Source: a virus. From it: a DNA stretch of 26,407 nucleotides. The stretch lies in the IMG/VR virus record IMGVR_UViG_3300043395_001341, positions 1-26,407 of that record, one strand, 5' to 3'. The position numbers were made by a program, and so were the translations under genes. Positions 8,671 through 16,957 of this stretch are shown here, one piece after another; the first letter of the stretch is position 1; each line of letters opens with the position of its first letter. Under the pieces are notes generated by a model. The model was not told the DNA's origin, did no database searches, and saw only the letters and a program-made list of their open reading frames with translations.

Positions 8671-9707
8671 TGAAAAAAATATTTTCAATCCCTTTTAATC
8701 CAATGCTTTCGGAAGAAGTATTTGTGAACAAATTTTATCCTTTCTTAGAAAGAAATAAAGAGTGGATATATGATGTTTATTTTACTTGTAGAATACCACC
8801 ATTTACACAAGATGCAATGGGATCAACATTCTCTGATGAATTTAGAGATGTTGTTTTTGATAATGCAATGATTGTGCAAAAAGCTTTAGGGATTACTGTG
8901 AGTGCAACATTCAATAATACAAATGTTTCACCTAGATTTGATAACTATAAATTGTTTGTTGATAATCTTAAACCATTATATGAAAAAGGTTTAAGGTGCA
9001 TGACAGTACCTCATGGACATTGGGTTGCAATGGGACTAAAGAAACACTTCCCTGAAATGGAAATTAAAAATACCATTTTAAGAAAGGTTGCAACCGGTCA
9101 AGATTTTTGGTACAATGCTGATCAAGGATTTGATTACATTAATCTTGATCGAATTCTAATGAGGGACGTTGAGGAATTAAAAAACATTAAACGAGCACAA
9201 TTAAAATACTACGAAGAAAAAGGTAGATATGTAAAACTATCATTGCTTGTTAATGAAGGTTGTTTAGGTAGGTGCCCAGTGATGGATGAGCATTATTCTT
9301 ATAATAACCTAAGAACAAACAACGAGTTACCATATTTTCATCACGAGATATCTAAGGTAACCTGCGAACACAAGTGGGAAAAAGATATCAATGCATTCTT
9401 TTTCAAAACCGGAACAATCCCACCATTCAAAGAAGAGTTCGATGAATTCCTGGAATATATTGATGTCTTTAAAATGCATGGAAGAGACAGCTTTAATAGA
9501 TTAGATGAAACTATTGAAATTGTTGACTCATATGTTCAAGGTAAAGAAATATTATCTAAGACATCAGAAATATATTTGGATGGCATACCACATGAAGAGT
9601 TAAAAGGTTGGAGAAATAAAATTAAGAAATGTAAGTTCCAATGTTGGGATTGTAATTACTGTGACATTGTTGCTGGTCATAAGAAAAAAGCATATGGACT
9701 TAATTAA
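8670..9707 (+). CDS. U32-like (COG0826-type) Fe-S protein
   Basis: 345 residues from the ATG at 8670, which overlaps the radical SAM stop as TAATG. A longer frame from 8628 would start inside that gene and is not favoured. FDYINLDRILMRDVEELKNI (about 154-173) followed by VKLSLLVNEGCLGRCP (about 188-203) resembles the end of the TIM barrel and the Cys region of U32-family proteins such as UbiU/UbiV. In that family these Cys residues bind a 4Fe-4S cluster. Visible Cys are 198, 202 and 232, plus a second group at 321, 325, 328 and 331 near the C-terminus. Some U32 proteins hydroxylate RNA or quinones using prephenate; others were described as proteases. Which applies here is unknown. Being coupled to a radical SAM enzyme suggests a joint modification pathway. 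The family call is by eye. Confidence 0.5.
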   Translation: MKKIFSIPFNPMLSEEVFVNKFYPFLERNKEWIYDVYFTCRIPPFTQDAMGSTFSDEFRDVVFDNAMIVQKALGITVSATFNNTNVSPRFDNYKLFVDNLKPLYEKGLRCMTVPHGHWVAMGLKKHFPEMEIKNTILRKVATGQDFWYNADQGFDYINLDRILMRDVEELKNIKRAQLKYYEEKGRYVKLSLLVNEGCLGRCPVMDEHYSYNNLRTNNELPYFHHEISKVTCEHKWEKDINAFFFKTGTIPPFKEEFDEFLEYIDVFKMHGRDSFNRLDETIEIVDSYVQGKEILSKTSEIYLDGIPHEELKGWRNKIKKCKFQCWDCNYCDIVAGHKKKAYGLN

Positions 9708-10359
9708 ACATATCGACGAATCTATTGAGTGGGGTAGACTTGAAGTATCTAAACTAACACAGGACATTTTAGATATACATGGAATTACAAGTAACAAAGT
9801 CAAATCTTTTTTAAACAATATTTGTGATATCGAAGGCGCAACATATCTTGAAGTTGGCGTCTTTCGTGGCGCAACATTTTGTTCTGCTATATATGGTAAC
9901 AACATTTATTCCATTGCGGTCGATAATTTCATGTCCCCAAATTTAACCCCGAGAGGCGTTAGTCAAAAGATTGGTAACTATTATAAACATAATATTGACG
10001 TTATTCCGCAAGAAGAATTTTTAAATAACGTTAAAAAATTCGGTAACGTAGATAAGATATCAGTATATAAAACTGATTATCAAACATTTGACTTTAGCTC
10101 CTTGCCAAATGTTGATATTATATTCTATGATGGTGAAACAAAATTCCACGATCAATACACAGCACTAACAAACATGTTACCAATTATTTCTGATGAGACG
10201 ATTTTAATTATGGATGATTGGAACTGGGATAGTGGAGCCTTTGAACAATTCTTAGATAAAAACAAATTAAATCTTTTTCATTCTAAACAAATATTCACAT
10301 CAGGTGAAGATCCGGACGATTTTTGGAACGGATTAGGTGTATTTTTAATCGGTAAATAA
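9694..10359 (+). CDS. Class I SAM-dependent methyltransferase
   Basis: 221 residues from the ATG at 9694, overlapping the previous gene by 14 bases. An in-frame ATG at 9661 would add 11 residues and lies deeper inside the neighbour. Motif I is YLEVGVFRGATF (residues 51-62), the SAM-binding glycine loop. VDN at 76-78 is in the place of the acidic end of strand 2. IIFYDGETKFHDQY (142-155) resembles the metal- or substrate-binding DGDHSY motif of the Methyltransf_24 group. LIMDDWNW (171-178) is the usual strand after it. This subgroup often methylates sugars or small molecules. It is the last gene of the coupled chain from 6168, after the radical SAM and U32-like genes. Confidence 0.75.
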   Translation: MDLIKHIDESIEWGRLEVSKLTQDILDIHGITSNKVKSFLNNICDIEGATYLEVGVFRGATFCSAIYGNNIYSIAVDNFMSPNLTPRGVSQKIGNYYKHNIDVIPQEEFLNNVKKFGNVDKISVYKTDYQTFDFSSLPNVDIIFYDGETKFHDQYTALTNMLPIISDETILIMDDWNWDSGAFEQFLDKNKLNLFHSKQIFTSGEDPDDFWNGLGVFLIGK

Positions 10360-10368
10360 CTTCTTTTT

Positions 10369-10396
10369 TTGAGTTTTTTTGTTTATATTAGAGACA
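10369..10396 (+). promoter_or_regulatory. Promoter-like sequence before the outer-membrane protein gene
   Basis: A T-rich run leads into GTTTATATTAGAGAC (10381-10395). It matches the T-tract plus TATATT core seen before several other genes here and lies about 30-40 bases ahead of the ATG at 10428. The 68-base gap holds no clear hairpin terminator. A -35 element is not evident. Confidence 0.4.
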
Positions 10397-10427
10397 ATAA
10401 TAAACTTTCTTTAAAAACAAAAAACAA

Positions 10428-11309
10428 ATGAAGAAAACAATGAAAATGCTATCGCTAATGTTAGCAGCTTTGTTTGTTACTACATTGTCATTCGGTCAAT
10501 ATAGTAACAGCGCGATCAAACAGGGATCTGAGCAAACCCTTAAATCTCAGGACACAACTAAAAATGAGTTACAAGAAATTGTTGTAACCGCTAAAAAAGT
10601 TCCATTGATGACCAAAGTAGGGCCATACGGTCAACCGCTTTGGACTACCATCAGAATGTTTCCATCCACAAGAGTCTATGTTATGAACCCTCCAGGTACA
10701 GCGATGTATGAGAAATGGTTCGATATTAGACAAAGAAGAAACGGACCAGCACAAATCAGAATGAGAGATGAATTTACATTTGGGCTAGGTAAACGACTTC
10801 AATTGGATTTATACTCTCATACAGTTTATGACGGCTTAGATGGCGCTAAAACCTTTAAATGGAGAGGGTTCTCTTGGGAACTTAGATACGCTTTAGCAGA
10901 TTGGGGTAAAATCTGGGGTAACCCAACACTTTATTATGAGATGAAAATGTTAGATGGTCGTTGGGGTATTGAGCCTAAATTATTATTAGGCGATAGAATT
11001 GGTGAAAGGGGTGTATGGGGATTCAATGCAATCTATGAGGGTAATCTTGCTAGCACTAAAGAAGAAAGAGAACCAGAGTACGCATATACAGCATCCTATG
11101 CTAACATCATTAACAATGATTTATCCGTTGGTGTCTCACACATGTTTAGATATAACGACTATGAAGGGGGTTCACAAGAATGGTATCTAGGACCACTAGT
11201 TCAATATCGTTTTAGTAACAAAGGTTATCTAAACATTGAGCACATGCCAGGCTTAAATCAAGACGCAAAACAATCAAGAACCTTAATTATATTCGGATGG
11301 AGATTTTAA
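10428..11309 (+). CDS. Secreted outer-membrane beta-barrel protein with TonB-box-like motif
   Basis: 293 residues. Residues 1-23 are a signal peptide: KK near the start, a hydrophobic core (MLAALFVTTL), and likely cleavage after SFG with Gln next, a common Bacteroidota pattern. Residues 48-56 (LQEIVVTAK) match the TonB-box/plug-start consensus of TonB-dependent receptors (EIVVTA). The plug domain and long barrel of such receptors are absent; the whole protein is under half the usual size. Residues 100-293 alternate polar and hydrophobic with many aromatics (LYYEMKML, GVSHMFRYND) and end in FGWRF. A terminal Phe is the classic signal for barrel insertion. It overlaps the downstream DUF401 gene by 13 bases, suggesting an outer/inner membrane pair. 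A secreted OM protein is unusual cargo for a phage. The function is unknown. Confidence 0.7.
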   Translation: MKKTMKMLSLMLAALFVTTLSFGQYSNSAIKQGSEQTLKSQDTTKNELQEIVVTAKKVPLMTKVGPYGQPLWTTIRMFPSTRVYVMNPPGTAMYEKWFDIRQRRNGPAQIRMRDEFTFGLGKRLQLDLYSHTVYDGLDGAKTFKWRGFSWELRYALADWGKIWGNPTLYYEMKMLDGRWGIEPKLLLGDRIGERGVWGFNAIYEGNLASTKEEREPEYAYTASYANIINNDLSVGVSHMFRYNDYEGGSQEWYLGPLVQYRFSNKGYLNIEHMPGLNQDAKQSRTLIIFGWRF

Positions 11310-12301
11310 TCAAAGGACAAGAATTCCTTGTCTACTTAATATTCATTATGTTCATCACAGGTATCCTCAAAGAAAGAGGATACCTTATGGACATCTTCAG
11401 ACTACTTGAACAAAAAGTTAAATCCAAGAAGATGGTTGTTTTCTTGGTATCATTATTTGGTGGCGTTCTACCAATTCCTGGTAGAGTAGCGCTATCTGCA
11501 TCAATGCTCAATAGCATTGCCCCAGTTGATAATAAGAAGCGCAAGAAGTTTGGTATCATTGATTATCTTGCTACACATCATTATTATCTGTGGTCACCTT
11601 TAGAAAAGACTGTAATTATTCCTATGGCTGTATTAGGATTAACATACTCAAAGTTTATGTTATATGTGTGGCCACTGTTATTAATTACCGGTCTTTATAT
11701 CACATATTATATTTTATCATTAGAAGACGATGAGATCGATATTGATGTTAAAGATGAACCAATTAATTGGAAGAATATCACCCATGTTGTTTTACCATTC
11801 TTAGGAACAATATTAATTAGTTGTTTTACGGAATATTACTTTGGTGCATTTACATTATTCACAATTTATTTGATTGGTTATTCTAAGTTATGGAATAAAC
11901 TATTAGCCTATATAAATTGGGATTTAGTATTAATAGTTGCCACAGTAATCATATTAGGGAACGTAGCCAACAGCTACTATTCTGATATTGAAAACTATAT
12001 AAAACAATATAAAAATCCAGAGAGTATCTTGATTGTTTCCATGCTTGGCTTTATGGCTTCTTTCTTACTTGGATCATCAGCAAAATATGCAAGTATTGTT
12101 AGCTTATTAACAACAGTGTTTGGCATGGAATATTTTGTATTATTCTTTACATTAGAGTATTCGGCTTATCTAATATCGCCATCTCATAAATGTTTACCAA
12201 TAGGTCAAAAGTACTTTCATACTGGATTTATGACGTATTTGAAAGCATTGATTGTTTGGATATCAATTATGATAACTTTTGCAATTTTAACCATCCTATA
12301 A
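11297..12301 (+). CDS. DUF401-family inner-membrane protein
   Basis: 334 residues with about eight to ten hydrophobic segments (for example 10-24, 46-58, 107-140 and the final 20), so an integral inner-membrane protein. FGGVLPIPGRVALSA (54-68) and YLISPSHKCLPIGQKYF (291-307) match the two signature regions I know from DUF401, a family of presumed transporters related to the ion-transporter superfamily. Hydrophilic DDEIDIDVKDEP lies in a loop near the middle. The ATG lies inside the end of the OM barrel gene (13-base overlap), so expression is coupled. No substrate is known for the family. The pairing with a TonB-box-bearing OM protein suggests uptake or envelope modification. Confidence 0.65.
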   Translation: MEILIKGQEFLVYLIFIMFITGILKERGYLMDIFRLLEQKVKSKKMVVFLVSLFGGVLPIPGRVALSASMLNSIAPVDNKKRKKFGIIDYLATHHYYLWSPLEKTVIIPMAVLGLTYSKFMLYVWPLLLITGLYITYYILSLEDDEIDIDVKDEPINWKNITHVVLPFLGTILISCFTEYYFGAFTLFTIYLIGYSKLWNKLLAYINWDLVLIVATVIILGNVANSYYSDIENYIKQYKNPESILIVSMLGFMASFLLGSSAKYASIVSLLTTVFGMEYFVLFFTLEYSAYLISPSHKCLPIGQKYFHTGFMTYLKALIVWISIMITFAILTIL

Positions 12302-12354
12302 ACTATTCACTTTTTAAAAAATAACATATATATTATAAAATAAGAATTAAAATT

Positions 12355-12822
12355 ATGGAAAAAAGCAAATTTAAATTAGGTGATGTGCTTCAACTTGAGA
12401 GCGAAATTAACGGGTTCGTAAACCAAGAAACCGGAGAAAAAATTTATGAGGGATTTTTGAAGCAAAATTTATCTATTATTCTAAAATATGAGTTAACAGA
12501 ACTTAGTGAAGTCTTATCTAAAGAAAGAAGAAAAGTAGATGGACTAAGAGATGATCTTATCAAAAAACATGGTGAGGAAGATGAAAAAGGTGGTATCTTA
12601 GTTAAGATGTTTAATGAAGTTAAAGATGATGAGGGTAACGTAATTAGTAGGGTGATTAATCCGAAGTATGTTGAGTTCGATAAAGAATATGGTGAGCTTT
12701 TAAATACCGAAATAGATCTAGAATATCCTGAGATCACAAAAGAAGATTTAAAAGAAGCTGGTAAATCTAAAGACAAATACCAGGTTTTATTTAGACTAAT
12801 TAAAAAGGAAACAAAAGAATAA
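12355..12822 (+). CDS. Small acidic phage protein (DUF1617-like, tentative)
   Basis: 155 residues, soluble, very rich in Lys and Glu. FKLGDVLQLESEINGF at the start, a long helical middle (LTELSEVLSKERRKVDGL) and a short Gly/Asp turn (KDDEGNVISRV) give the look of small DUF1617-type proteins found in many phages. The function is unknown. The 53-base leader holds AT-rich promoter-like sequence (ACATATATATTATAAAA). The gene ends five bases before the bidirectional terminator that separates it from the convergent glycan operon. The family assignment is weak. Confidence 0.55.
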   Translation: MEKSKFKLGDVLQLESEINGFVNQETGEKIYEGFLKQNLSIILKYELTELSEVLSKERRKVDGLRDDLIKKHGEEDEKGGILVKMFNEVKDDEGNVISRVINPKYVEFDKEYGELLNTEIDLEYPEITKEDLKEAGKSKDKYQVLFRLIKKETKE

Positions 12823-12827
12823 AAAAT

Positions 12828-12852
12828 AAGGAGCTTTTAAAGCTCCTTTTTT
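12828..12852. terminator. Bidirectional rho-independent terminator
   Basis: AAGGAGCT (12828-12835) pairs with AGCTCCTT (12841-12848) around a TTTAA loop. T6 follows at 12847-12852 on the plus strand, and an A6 tract at 12821-12826 gives the U-tract for the minus strand. The minus-strand gene at 12837 ends within it: its final Lys, Glu and Leu codons are the stem and its stop is in the loop. Confidence 0.85.
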
Positions 12853-13955
12853 ATTTGTATTAACATATTACCTAATTGGTATTCACCCGGTTCATAGTAT
12901 GGTATAGATAACCTTAAACGATATAACGTTTGCAAATCATCATCTGTGAATTCTTCCAATTCTGTTACCGTTACATCTACAGTATCTGTTAATGTAAACT
13001 TACTTCTAAGATCGTACCTAGTTCTTTTTTGCTCATTACTAATATAATCTTCTGGAACCTCGCCAAGATCTATCTTATCAAAGAATGGTTCTACTTGCAT
13101 GAGTCTTTTCTTATTTCTGGTTATCAATCCCATTGAAAAGGTTTTATAGATAAAATTCTTTTCTTCCCAATAACGCAACTCATTAAAAACAATTATAGGT
13201 ATGCCCCATTTTCTAACAAAGTTTCTACCAGATGAGATTTCATGTAACGCTCTATCTTTCTTAAAGTCTTCGCTAAATCTTGATGTCTGTGAAACAAAGT
13301 GATATACAATAGCAGATTCACAAGTTTTAAGACCATAACCTTTTAACTTTGCTCTTATAAGAAAATCATCGTCTTCACAAAAACATGGGACAAAACTAAA
13401 ACCATCAAAGAAACCAACATCTTCGAACATTTTTTTATATCCACTCATAAAGAATACGGCGCCGTCATATAATTCATCATTACTTTTATGTTCCTCTACA
13501 TATTGGTTAAAATTAAAATAATCAAAATTTTCGAATGATGAACCTAAATCTAATAATACCTTACCAGGCCTTCTATGACCCTTAAAAATCGGCGGCTCTA
13601 TGGTTGTATATGATAATACCATATTTGGCTCTAAGAGCCTCTCTATGGCCTCTAAAAACCCTTCTCCGATGATCATATCATTATGAATTAATACCAGCTT
13701 ATCCGTATCGACTAATTTTATCCCAGAATTATATGTTTCTGAAAATGCTAATCTATCATCATCATGAAAGATAGTTAGGTTTGGGTCTTTCTCAGCCATA
13801 CTTACAAGCCATTCCTTGGTACCATCTGTCGATCCGCCACTGCTTATTACAAATGGTACTGTTGGATATATTTCTCTTATCCGTGAATAGCAATTCTCGG
13901 TTAGATCTAATTTATTTAAAACTGCTAAAACAAATGTAACATTAGTTGTGGACAT
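12837..13955 (-). CDS. Family 2-like glycosyltransferase (GT-A) with C-terminal extension
   Basis: 372 residues. FVLAVLNKLDLTENCY opens the nucleotide-sugar fold. SSGGSTDGT (38-46) is the usual donor-binding turn. HND (91-93) stands in the DxD position that holds metal and UDP. CEDDDFLIRAKLKGYG (193-208) is the ED acceptor/base motif of GT2 enzymes. After about residue 300 there is an extra region of beta character (DTVDVTVTELEEF) not needed for the fold. It is the last gene of the minus-strand operon and overlaps the upstream GT by 14 bases. The sugar and acceptor are unknown. There is no membrane helix, so it is a soluble cytoplasmic transferase. Confidence 0.85.
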   Translation of the reverse strand: MSTTNVTFVLAVLNKLDLTENCYSRIREIYPTVPFVISSGGSTDGTKEWLVSMAEKDPNLTIFHDDDRLAFSETYNSGIKLVDTDKLVLIHNDMIIGEGFLEAIERLLEPNMVLSYTTIEPPIFKGHRRPGKVLLDLGSSFENFDYFNFNQYVEEHKSNDELYDGAVFFMSGYKKMFEDVGFFDGFSFVPCFCEDDDFLIRAKLKGYGLKTCESAIVYHFVSQTSRFSEDFKKDRALHEISSGRNFVRKWGIPIIVFNELRYWEEKNFIYKTFSMGLITRNKKRLMQVEPFFDKIDLGEVPEDYISNEQKRTRYDLRSKFTLTDTVDVTVTELEEFTDDDLQTLYRLRLSIPYYEPGEYQLGNMLIQIKKEL

Positions 13956-14523
13956 ATAATATTTTCTGAATGTGAATGATACCCCCCTTAAATTTATCGA
14001 TGTACTCCTCTACAAATAAACCATCAGCATCAACCTTGGTGACATCTAATCTCATTTGCTTTGCGAATTTTGTTTTGGTCATAAAGTTACCGATATCAAT
14101 ACCATGTAACTGTGGTCTCGACATTAAACCAATATAATCATTATTAATCCAATTATGTACCAAGTTGCAGTGCACAAAGTTAGCATCCTTTCTATACTTT
14201 ACAGAATTTAAGAACTCTTCTACAAAAACTGGAACATAATAGTTGTCATCTCCAGACATTACCACCCACTCTTCCTCTGCTCTTTCTAACCCATAATTTC
14301 TAGCAGTATGCCCCCAATCTTTATGTGGGCCATTTAATTCTGAAAACTTAAATCTTTCATCATTTTTAAAATAATCTTTGACTTCTTGATATCCATCATA
14401 TAGTGCATCCGCAACAACATGAACTTTCCACAAATCAACTGATTGTGCTTTTATTGAAGACAACATAACCATTAACTTTTCGGGTCTGTTGTAAGTTGGG
14501 ATAATAAATTCTATTTTTTTCAT
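13942..14523 (-). CDS. Family 2-like glycosyltransferase, short
   Basis: 193 residues. EFIIPTYNRPEKL (5-17) is the classic GT2 opening. KDWGHTARNYGLERA (68-82) is the helix that follows the donor loop, and SGDDNYYVP (90-98) carries the DxD motif. It contains little beyond the nucleotide-binding half of the fold, compared with 250-350 residues in many GT2 proteins. It may need the overlapping neighbour at 12837-13955 for acceptor binding. Four bases separate it from the epimerase gene upstream. Cytoplasmic; the substrate is unknown. Confidence 0.82.
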   Translation of the reverse strand: MKKIEFIIPTYNRPEKLMVMLSSIKAQSVDLWKVHVVADALYDGYQEVKDYFKNDERFKFSELNGPHKDWGHTARNYGLERAEEEWVVMSGDDNYYVPVFVEEFLNSVKYRKDANFVHCNLVHNWINNDYIGLMSRPQLHGIDIGNFMTKTKFAKQMRLDVTKVDADGLFVEEYIDKFKGGIIHIQKILYVHN

Positions 14524-14527
14524 ATGC

Positions 14528-15523
14528 TTATTTTTTCCAAAAACTATAAATTCCTTTATCTAATTCGTATGTCTCCCAAACGAATCTATCTCTGTTTGGT
14601 TGCTTTTGTGCCCACTCCCACATTGTCTTTAAGCCATCATATAAAGATGTTTTATCCTCATATCCTAATAACTTAACTGACTTAGCCCAGGTAGGTACAG
14701 CAGTTTTAACTTCATGTCTCTGTTCTTTATAAACAGTATCACCGCCAGCTATAACATCTCGTAAAATTTTATTTGCCTCATTAATTGTGTAATGTTTTGT
14801 TCCACCCAAATTAATAATTTCTTTTGAACATTCTGGAAGTTGTGATGCTTTCCATAGTCCCTCTAAACAATCATCAATATAACTGAATGCTCTTTTTTGT
14901 TCACCGTCCCCAAATATTGTCATTGGTTGACCATTCATATGTTGATACATCCAGATACCTAATACGTTTCTGTATTTATCCCATATGTTTTGTTTAATAC
15001 CATATACGTTGTGTGGTCTAATTATACACCAATCCAAGCCATGTTGTTCTCCCGCAACCTTAATATCCATTTCACATGCGTATTTTGCAATACCATATGG
15101 ATCAATTGGTTGGGGTATCTGAGATTCATCAAACACATTACCATTTCCGTGTCCATAAACAGCCATTGTTGATGTGAATACTAATCTTTTTACATCATGT
15201 TTAATACATTGATTCACTATTCTTGCTGTTGCTACCAAATTATTCTCATAATTGTATTGTCTAATAAATGGTGACAACCCCTCAGCCGCGTAAGCTGCAA
15301 AGTGAAAAACATAATCAAATTTATGTTCATTAAAACACTCTTCTAAATTTCCTGTAACAAGATTTAACACCCTTAATTCACTAACTTTAGAATTTACATT
15401 CTCATAGTACCCACCGCTTAAATCATCTATACCTACAATTTCAACATCCTTGTGGTTTTCAATGATATAATCTGTTAATCTTGAACCTAATAAACCTGCT
15501 ATACCTGTAATTAAAACTTTCAT
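14528..15523 (-). CDS. NAD-dependent epimerase/dehydratase (extended SDR, GalE-like)
   Basis: 331 residues. VLITGIAGLLGSRL (3-16) is the Rossmann GxxGxxG dinucleotide loop. VFHFAAYAA (72-80) is the usual strand 4 motif. TSTMAVYG (117-124) holds the catalytic Ser/Thr, and YGIAKYACE (143-151) is the YxxxK pair. WCIIRPHNVYG follows as in UDP-sugar epimerases. Length and motif order match UDP-glucose/GlcNAc 4-epimerases, but sister families (reductases, dehydratases) look similar. It probably supplies a nucleotide sugar to the transferases around it in the same operon. Confidence 0.88.
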   Translation of the reverse strand: MKVLITGIAGLLGSRLTDYIIENHKDVEIVGIDDLSGGYYENVNSKVSELRVLNLVTGNLEECFNEHKFDYVFHFAAYAAEGLSPFIRQYNYENNLVATARIVNQCIKHDVKRLVFTSTMAVYGHGNGNVFDESQIPQPIDPYGIAKYACEMDIKVAGEQHGLDWCIIRPHNVYGIKQNIWDKYRNVLGIWMYQHMNGQPMTIFGDGEQKRAFSYIDDCLEGLWKASQLPECSKEIINLGGTKHYTINEANKILRDVIAGGDTVYKEQRHEVKTAVPTWAKSVKLLGYEDKTSLYDGLKTMWEWAQKQPNRDRFVWETYELDKGIYSFWKK

Positions 15524-15526
15524 ACT

Positions 15527-16078
15527 TTAAAATTTATATATTATTAGAACGTCATCGTCCCTATGCTTTATATGTCTATTATCGATAATTTCTATGTTAT
15601 TGTGAAGCCCAGAAAATATTTTTTTAACATTATCTATTGAAACAACATCCTCAATAATGTATATCCCTCCAGGTTTCATTTTTGATTTAAAAATATCAAA
15701 TGTTTTTATTTGATCGGCGAGCCTATGACTACCATCATCAATGATAACATCAAAAAATTTTTCATCGATTTTTTCTACGATATCGTCCTCCGTTGCATCA
15801 CCGATAATAATATTATGCCCCGGCTCATTAATTAAATGGGTTAAGAATTTACTTGTAATATCAATACCAATTACTTTAGAATCAATAAAATACTCTTCCC
15901 ACATTCTTAACGATTCCCCCTCACACAAACCAATCTCAAGAAAGACTGAATTTTTTCTATATGGAGATAATAATCTCTCGTATTCTTCAATATATGTATG
16001 GGCAGTACCCTTATCACCATGTCCTTCTGGTGATTGGTATCGTTCATATATCTCATTTAATGTTTTCATAATAATCAT
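15527..16078 (-). CDS. Class I SAM methyltransferase, probably sugar-modifying
   Basis: 183 residues; an alternative ATG at 16069 would remove three. VFLEIGLCEGESLRMW (45-60) is motif I, IGIDI (70-74) ends strand 2, and IIDDGSHRLADQ (112-123) is the metal-binding DDGSH motif. MKPGGIYIIEDV (134-145) is the late strand. DDGSH with an early HGDKGTAH region resembles the macrocin/mycinamicin and cephalosporin-hydroxylase-like sugar O-methyltransferase group. It sits between the epimerase and a glycosyltransferase and overlaps the latter by 26 bases (17 from the alternative start). It likely methylates a sugar in the glycan made by this operon. It is not closely alike to the methyltransferase at 9694-10359. 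Confidence 0.78.
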   Translation of the reverse strand: MIIMKTLNEIYERYQSPEGHGDKGTAHTYIEEYERLLSPYRKNSVFLEIGLCEGESLRMWEEYFIDSKVIGIDITSKFLTHLINEPGHNIIIGDATEDDIVEKIDEKFFDVIIDDGSHRLADQIKTFDIFKSKMKPGGIYIIEDVVSIDNVKKIFSGLHNNIEIIDNRHIKHRDDDVLIIYKF

Positions 16079-16676
16079 TTTGTTTTTCTTGTCTAGTTAT
16101 TGTTTTGTGGTGAGATAATGAGTACTCTTCTTCCATTGGAAGTAATGAATAAAATTTAGCCCCAACAATTTTTTCATGGACTTTGCCTCCCCATTTTAAA
16201 TTTGATTTGTAAATTCTTCCCTGGTAGTCTGGATAGTTAACTCTACCATTCGCATCCACATTCCATCTCCATTTTTTAACATGTTCATCAGTTAAACCCT
16301 TCACAGTATTGATTCTAGGAACAAAGAATAAATCAATTTCTAAATTCATTTCAATGATCTCGTGAATATTTTTAACCATATACTCGCTGATTAATTCATC
16401 GGCATCTAATTGAAAGATGTAATCTCCGGTACAGTATTCGTTTAATTTGTTTTTCCATTCCGCAAAGTCGCTATTAAAATCAAACGACCTCCAGGTTTGA
16501 ACATTAGGTAGTTTATTGAATTCTAACAAAAAGTCAAGGACCTTTTCATCTCCATTTTTATTGTCATATAAAATAACAATCTCATCATTTATTCTTTTGT
16601 TCTTAATTAAGAATGGAACCAATCGCTTGATTTCTTCATACTCGTTACATACTGTGATTGCGAAACTAATTTTCAT
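16053..16676 (-). CDS. Family 2-like glycosyltransferase
   Basis: 207 residues. ISFAITVCNEYEEIKRL (3-19) is the GT-A opening. QLDADELISEYM (89-100) carries the DxD motif in the LDADE form known from LPS heptosyl/glucosyl transferases of the WaaE/KdtX type. RVNYPDYQGRIY, then KWGGKVHEKI, corresponds to the acceptor-side segment those enzymes share (W.G.VHE). It overlaps the next upstream gene by ATGA and the methyltransferase downstream by 26 bases. Soluble and cytoplasmic; the acceptor is unknown. Confidence 0.83.
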   Translation of the reverse strand: MKISFAITVCNEYEEIKRLVPFLIKNKRINDEIVILYDNKNGDEKVLDFLLEFNKLPNVQTWRSFDFNSDFAEWKNKLNEYCTGDYIFQLDADELISEYMVKNIHEIIEMNLEIDLFFVPRINTVKGLTDEHVKKWRWNVDANGRVNYPDYQGRIYKSNLKWGGKVHEKIVGAKFYSLLPMEEEYSLSHHKTITRQEKQNDYYENIK

Positions 16677-16957
16677 ATTTTTTCTCTTACAAATAGTTTA
16701 AATTCTTTACCTGTTTTAGAGTCTGTAAAGACTATGTTTGTGTTTGTTTGATTAGTAAGTGTGAATGTTATCTTAGCGTTATCTCCTTCATAAGATGGTT
16801 TCGTTGCTGCGAACACATGTGGTTCATTATCATCAAACTGAAAGCACCATTCACAATCTTTAAATGTCTGATTTGCGTTTAGTGTTAGACTAGGTTCCAT
16901 CATAATTTCGGTTGGACGTTGGATGACCAGTTCTTTTATTTTTTTACTCTTCGCCAT
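16673..16957 (-). CDS. Small hypothetical beta-rich protein
   Basis: 94 residues. A Lys-rich first 10 residues is followed by alternating strands (ELVIQRPTEI, AKITFTLTNQTN, KEFKLFVREKI) that would fit a small Ig-like sandwich. Two Cys (CEWC) lie in the middle. No known family is apparent and there is no signal peptide. It sits inside the glycan operon, overlapping the GT at 16053-16676 by four bases (ATGA) and one base from the GT upstream. Its place suggests an accessory role in the same pathway or a small virion decoration protein. Both are guesses. Confidence 0.6.
   Translation of the reverse strand: MAKSKKIKELVIQRPTEIMMEPSLTLNANQTFKDCEWCFQFDDNEPHVFAATKPSYEGDNAKITFTLTNQTNTNIVFTDSKTGKEFKLFVREKI

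Noticed and set aside
8423-8731. Minus-strand ORF of about 100 codons over the radical SAM end
   Set aside because: It lies opposite the Cys-rich C-terminal coding region and spans a gene junction; a shadow.
12444-12776. Minus-strand Ser-rich ORF opposite the small acidic protein
   Set aside because: It is antisense to Lys/Glu codons, which commonly give Ser/Phe-rich shadows; no leader or partner gene.
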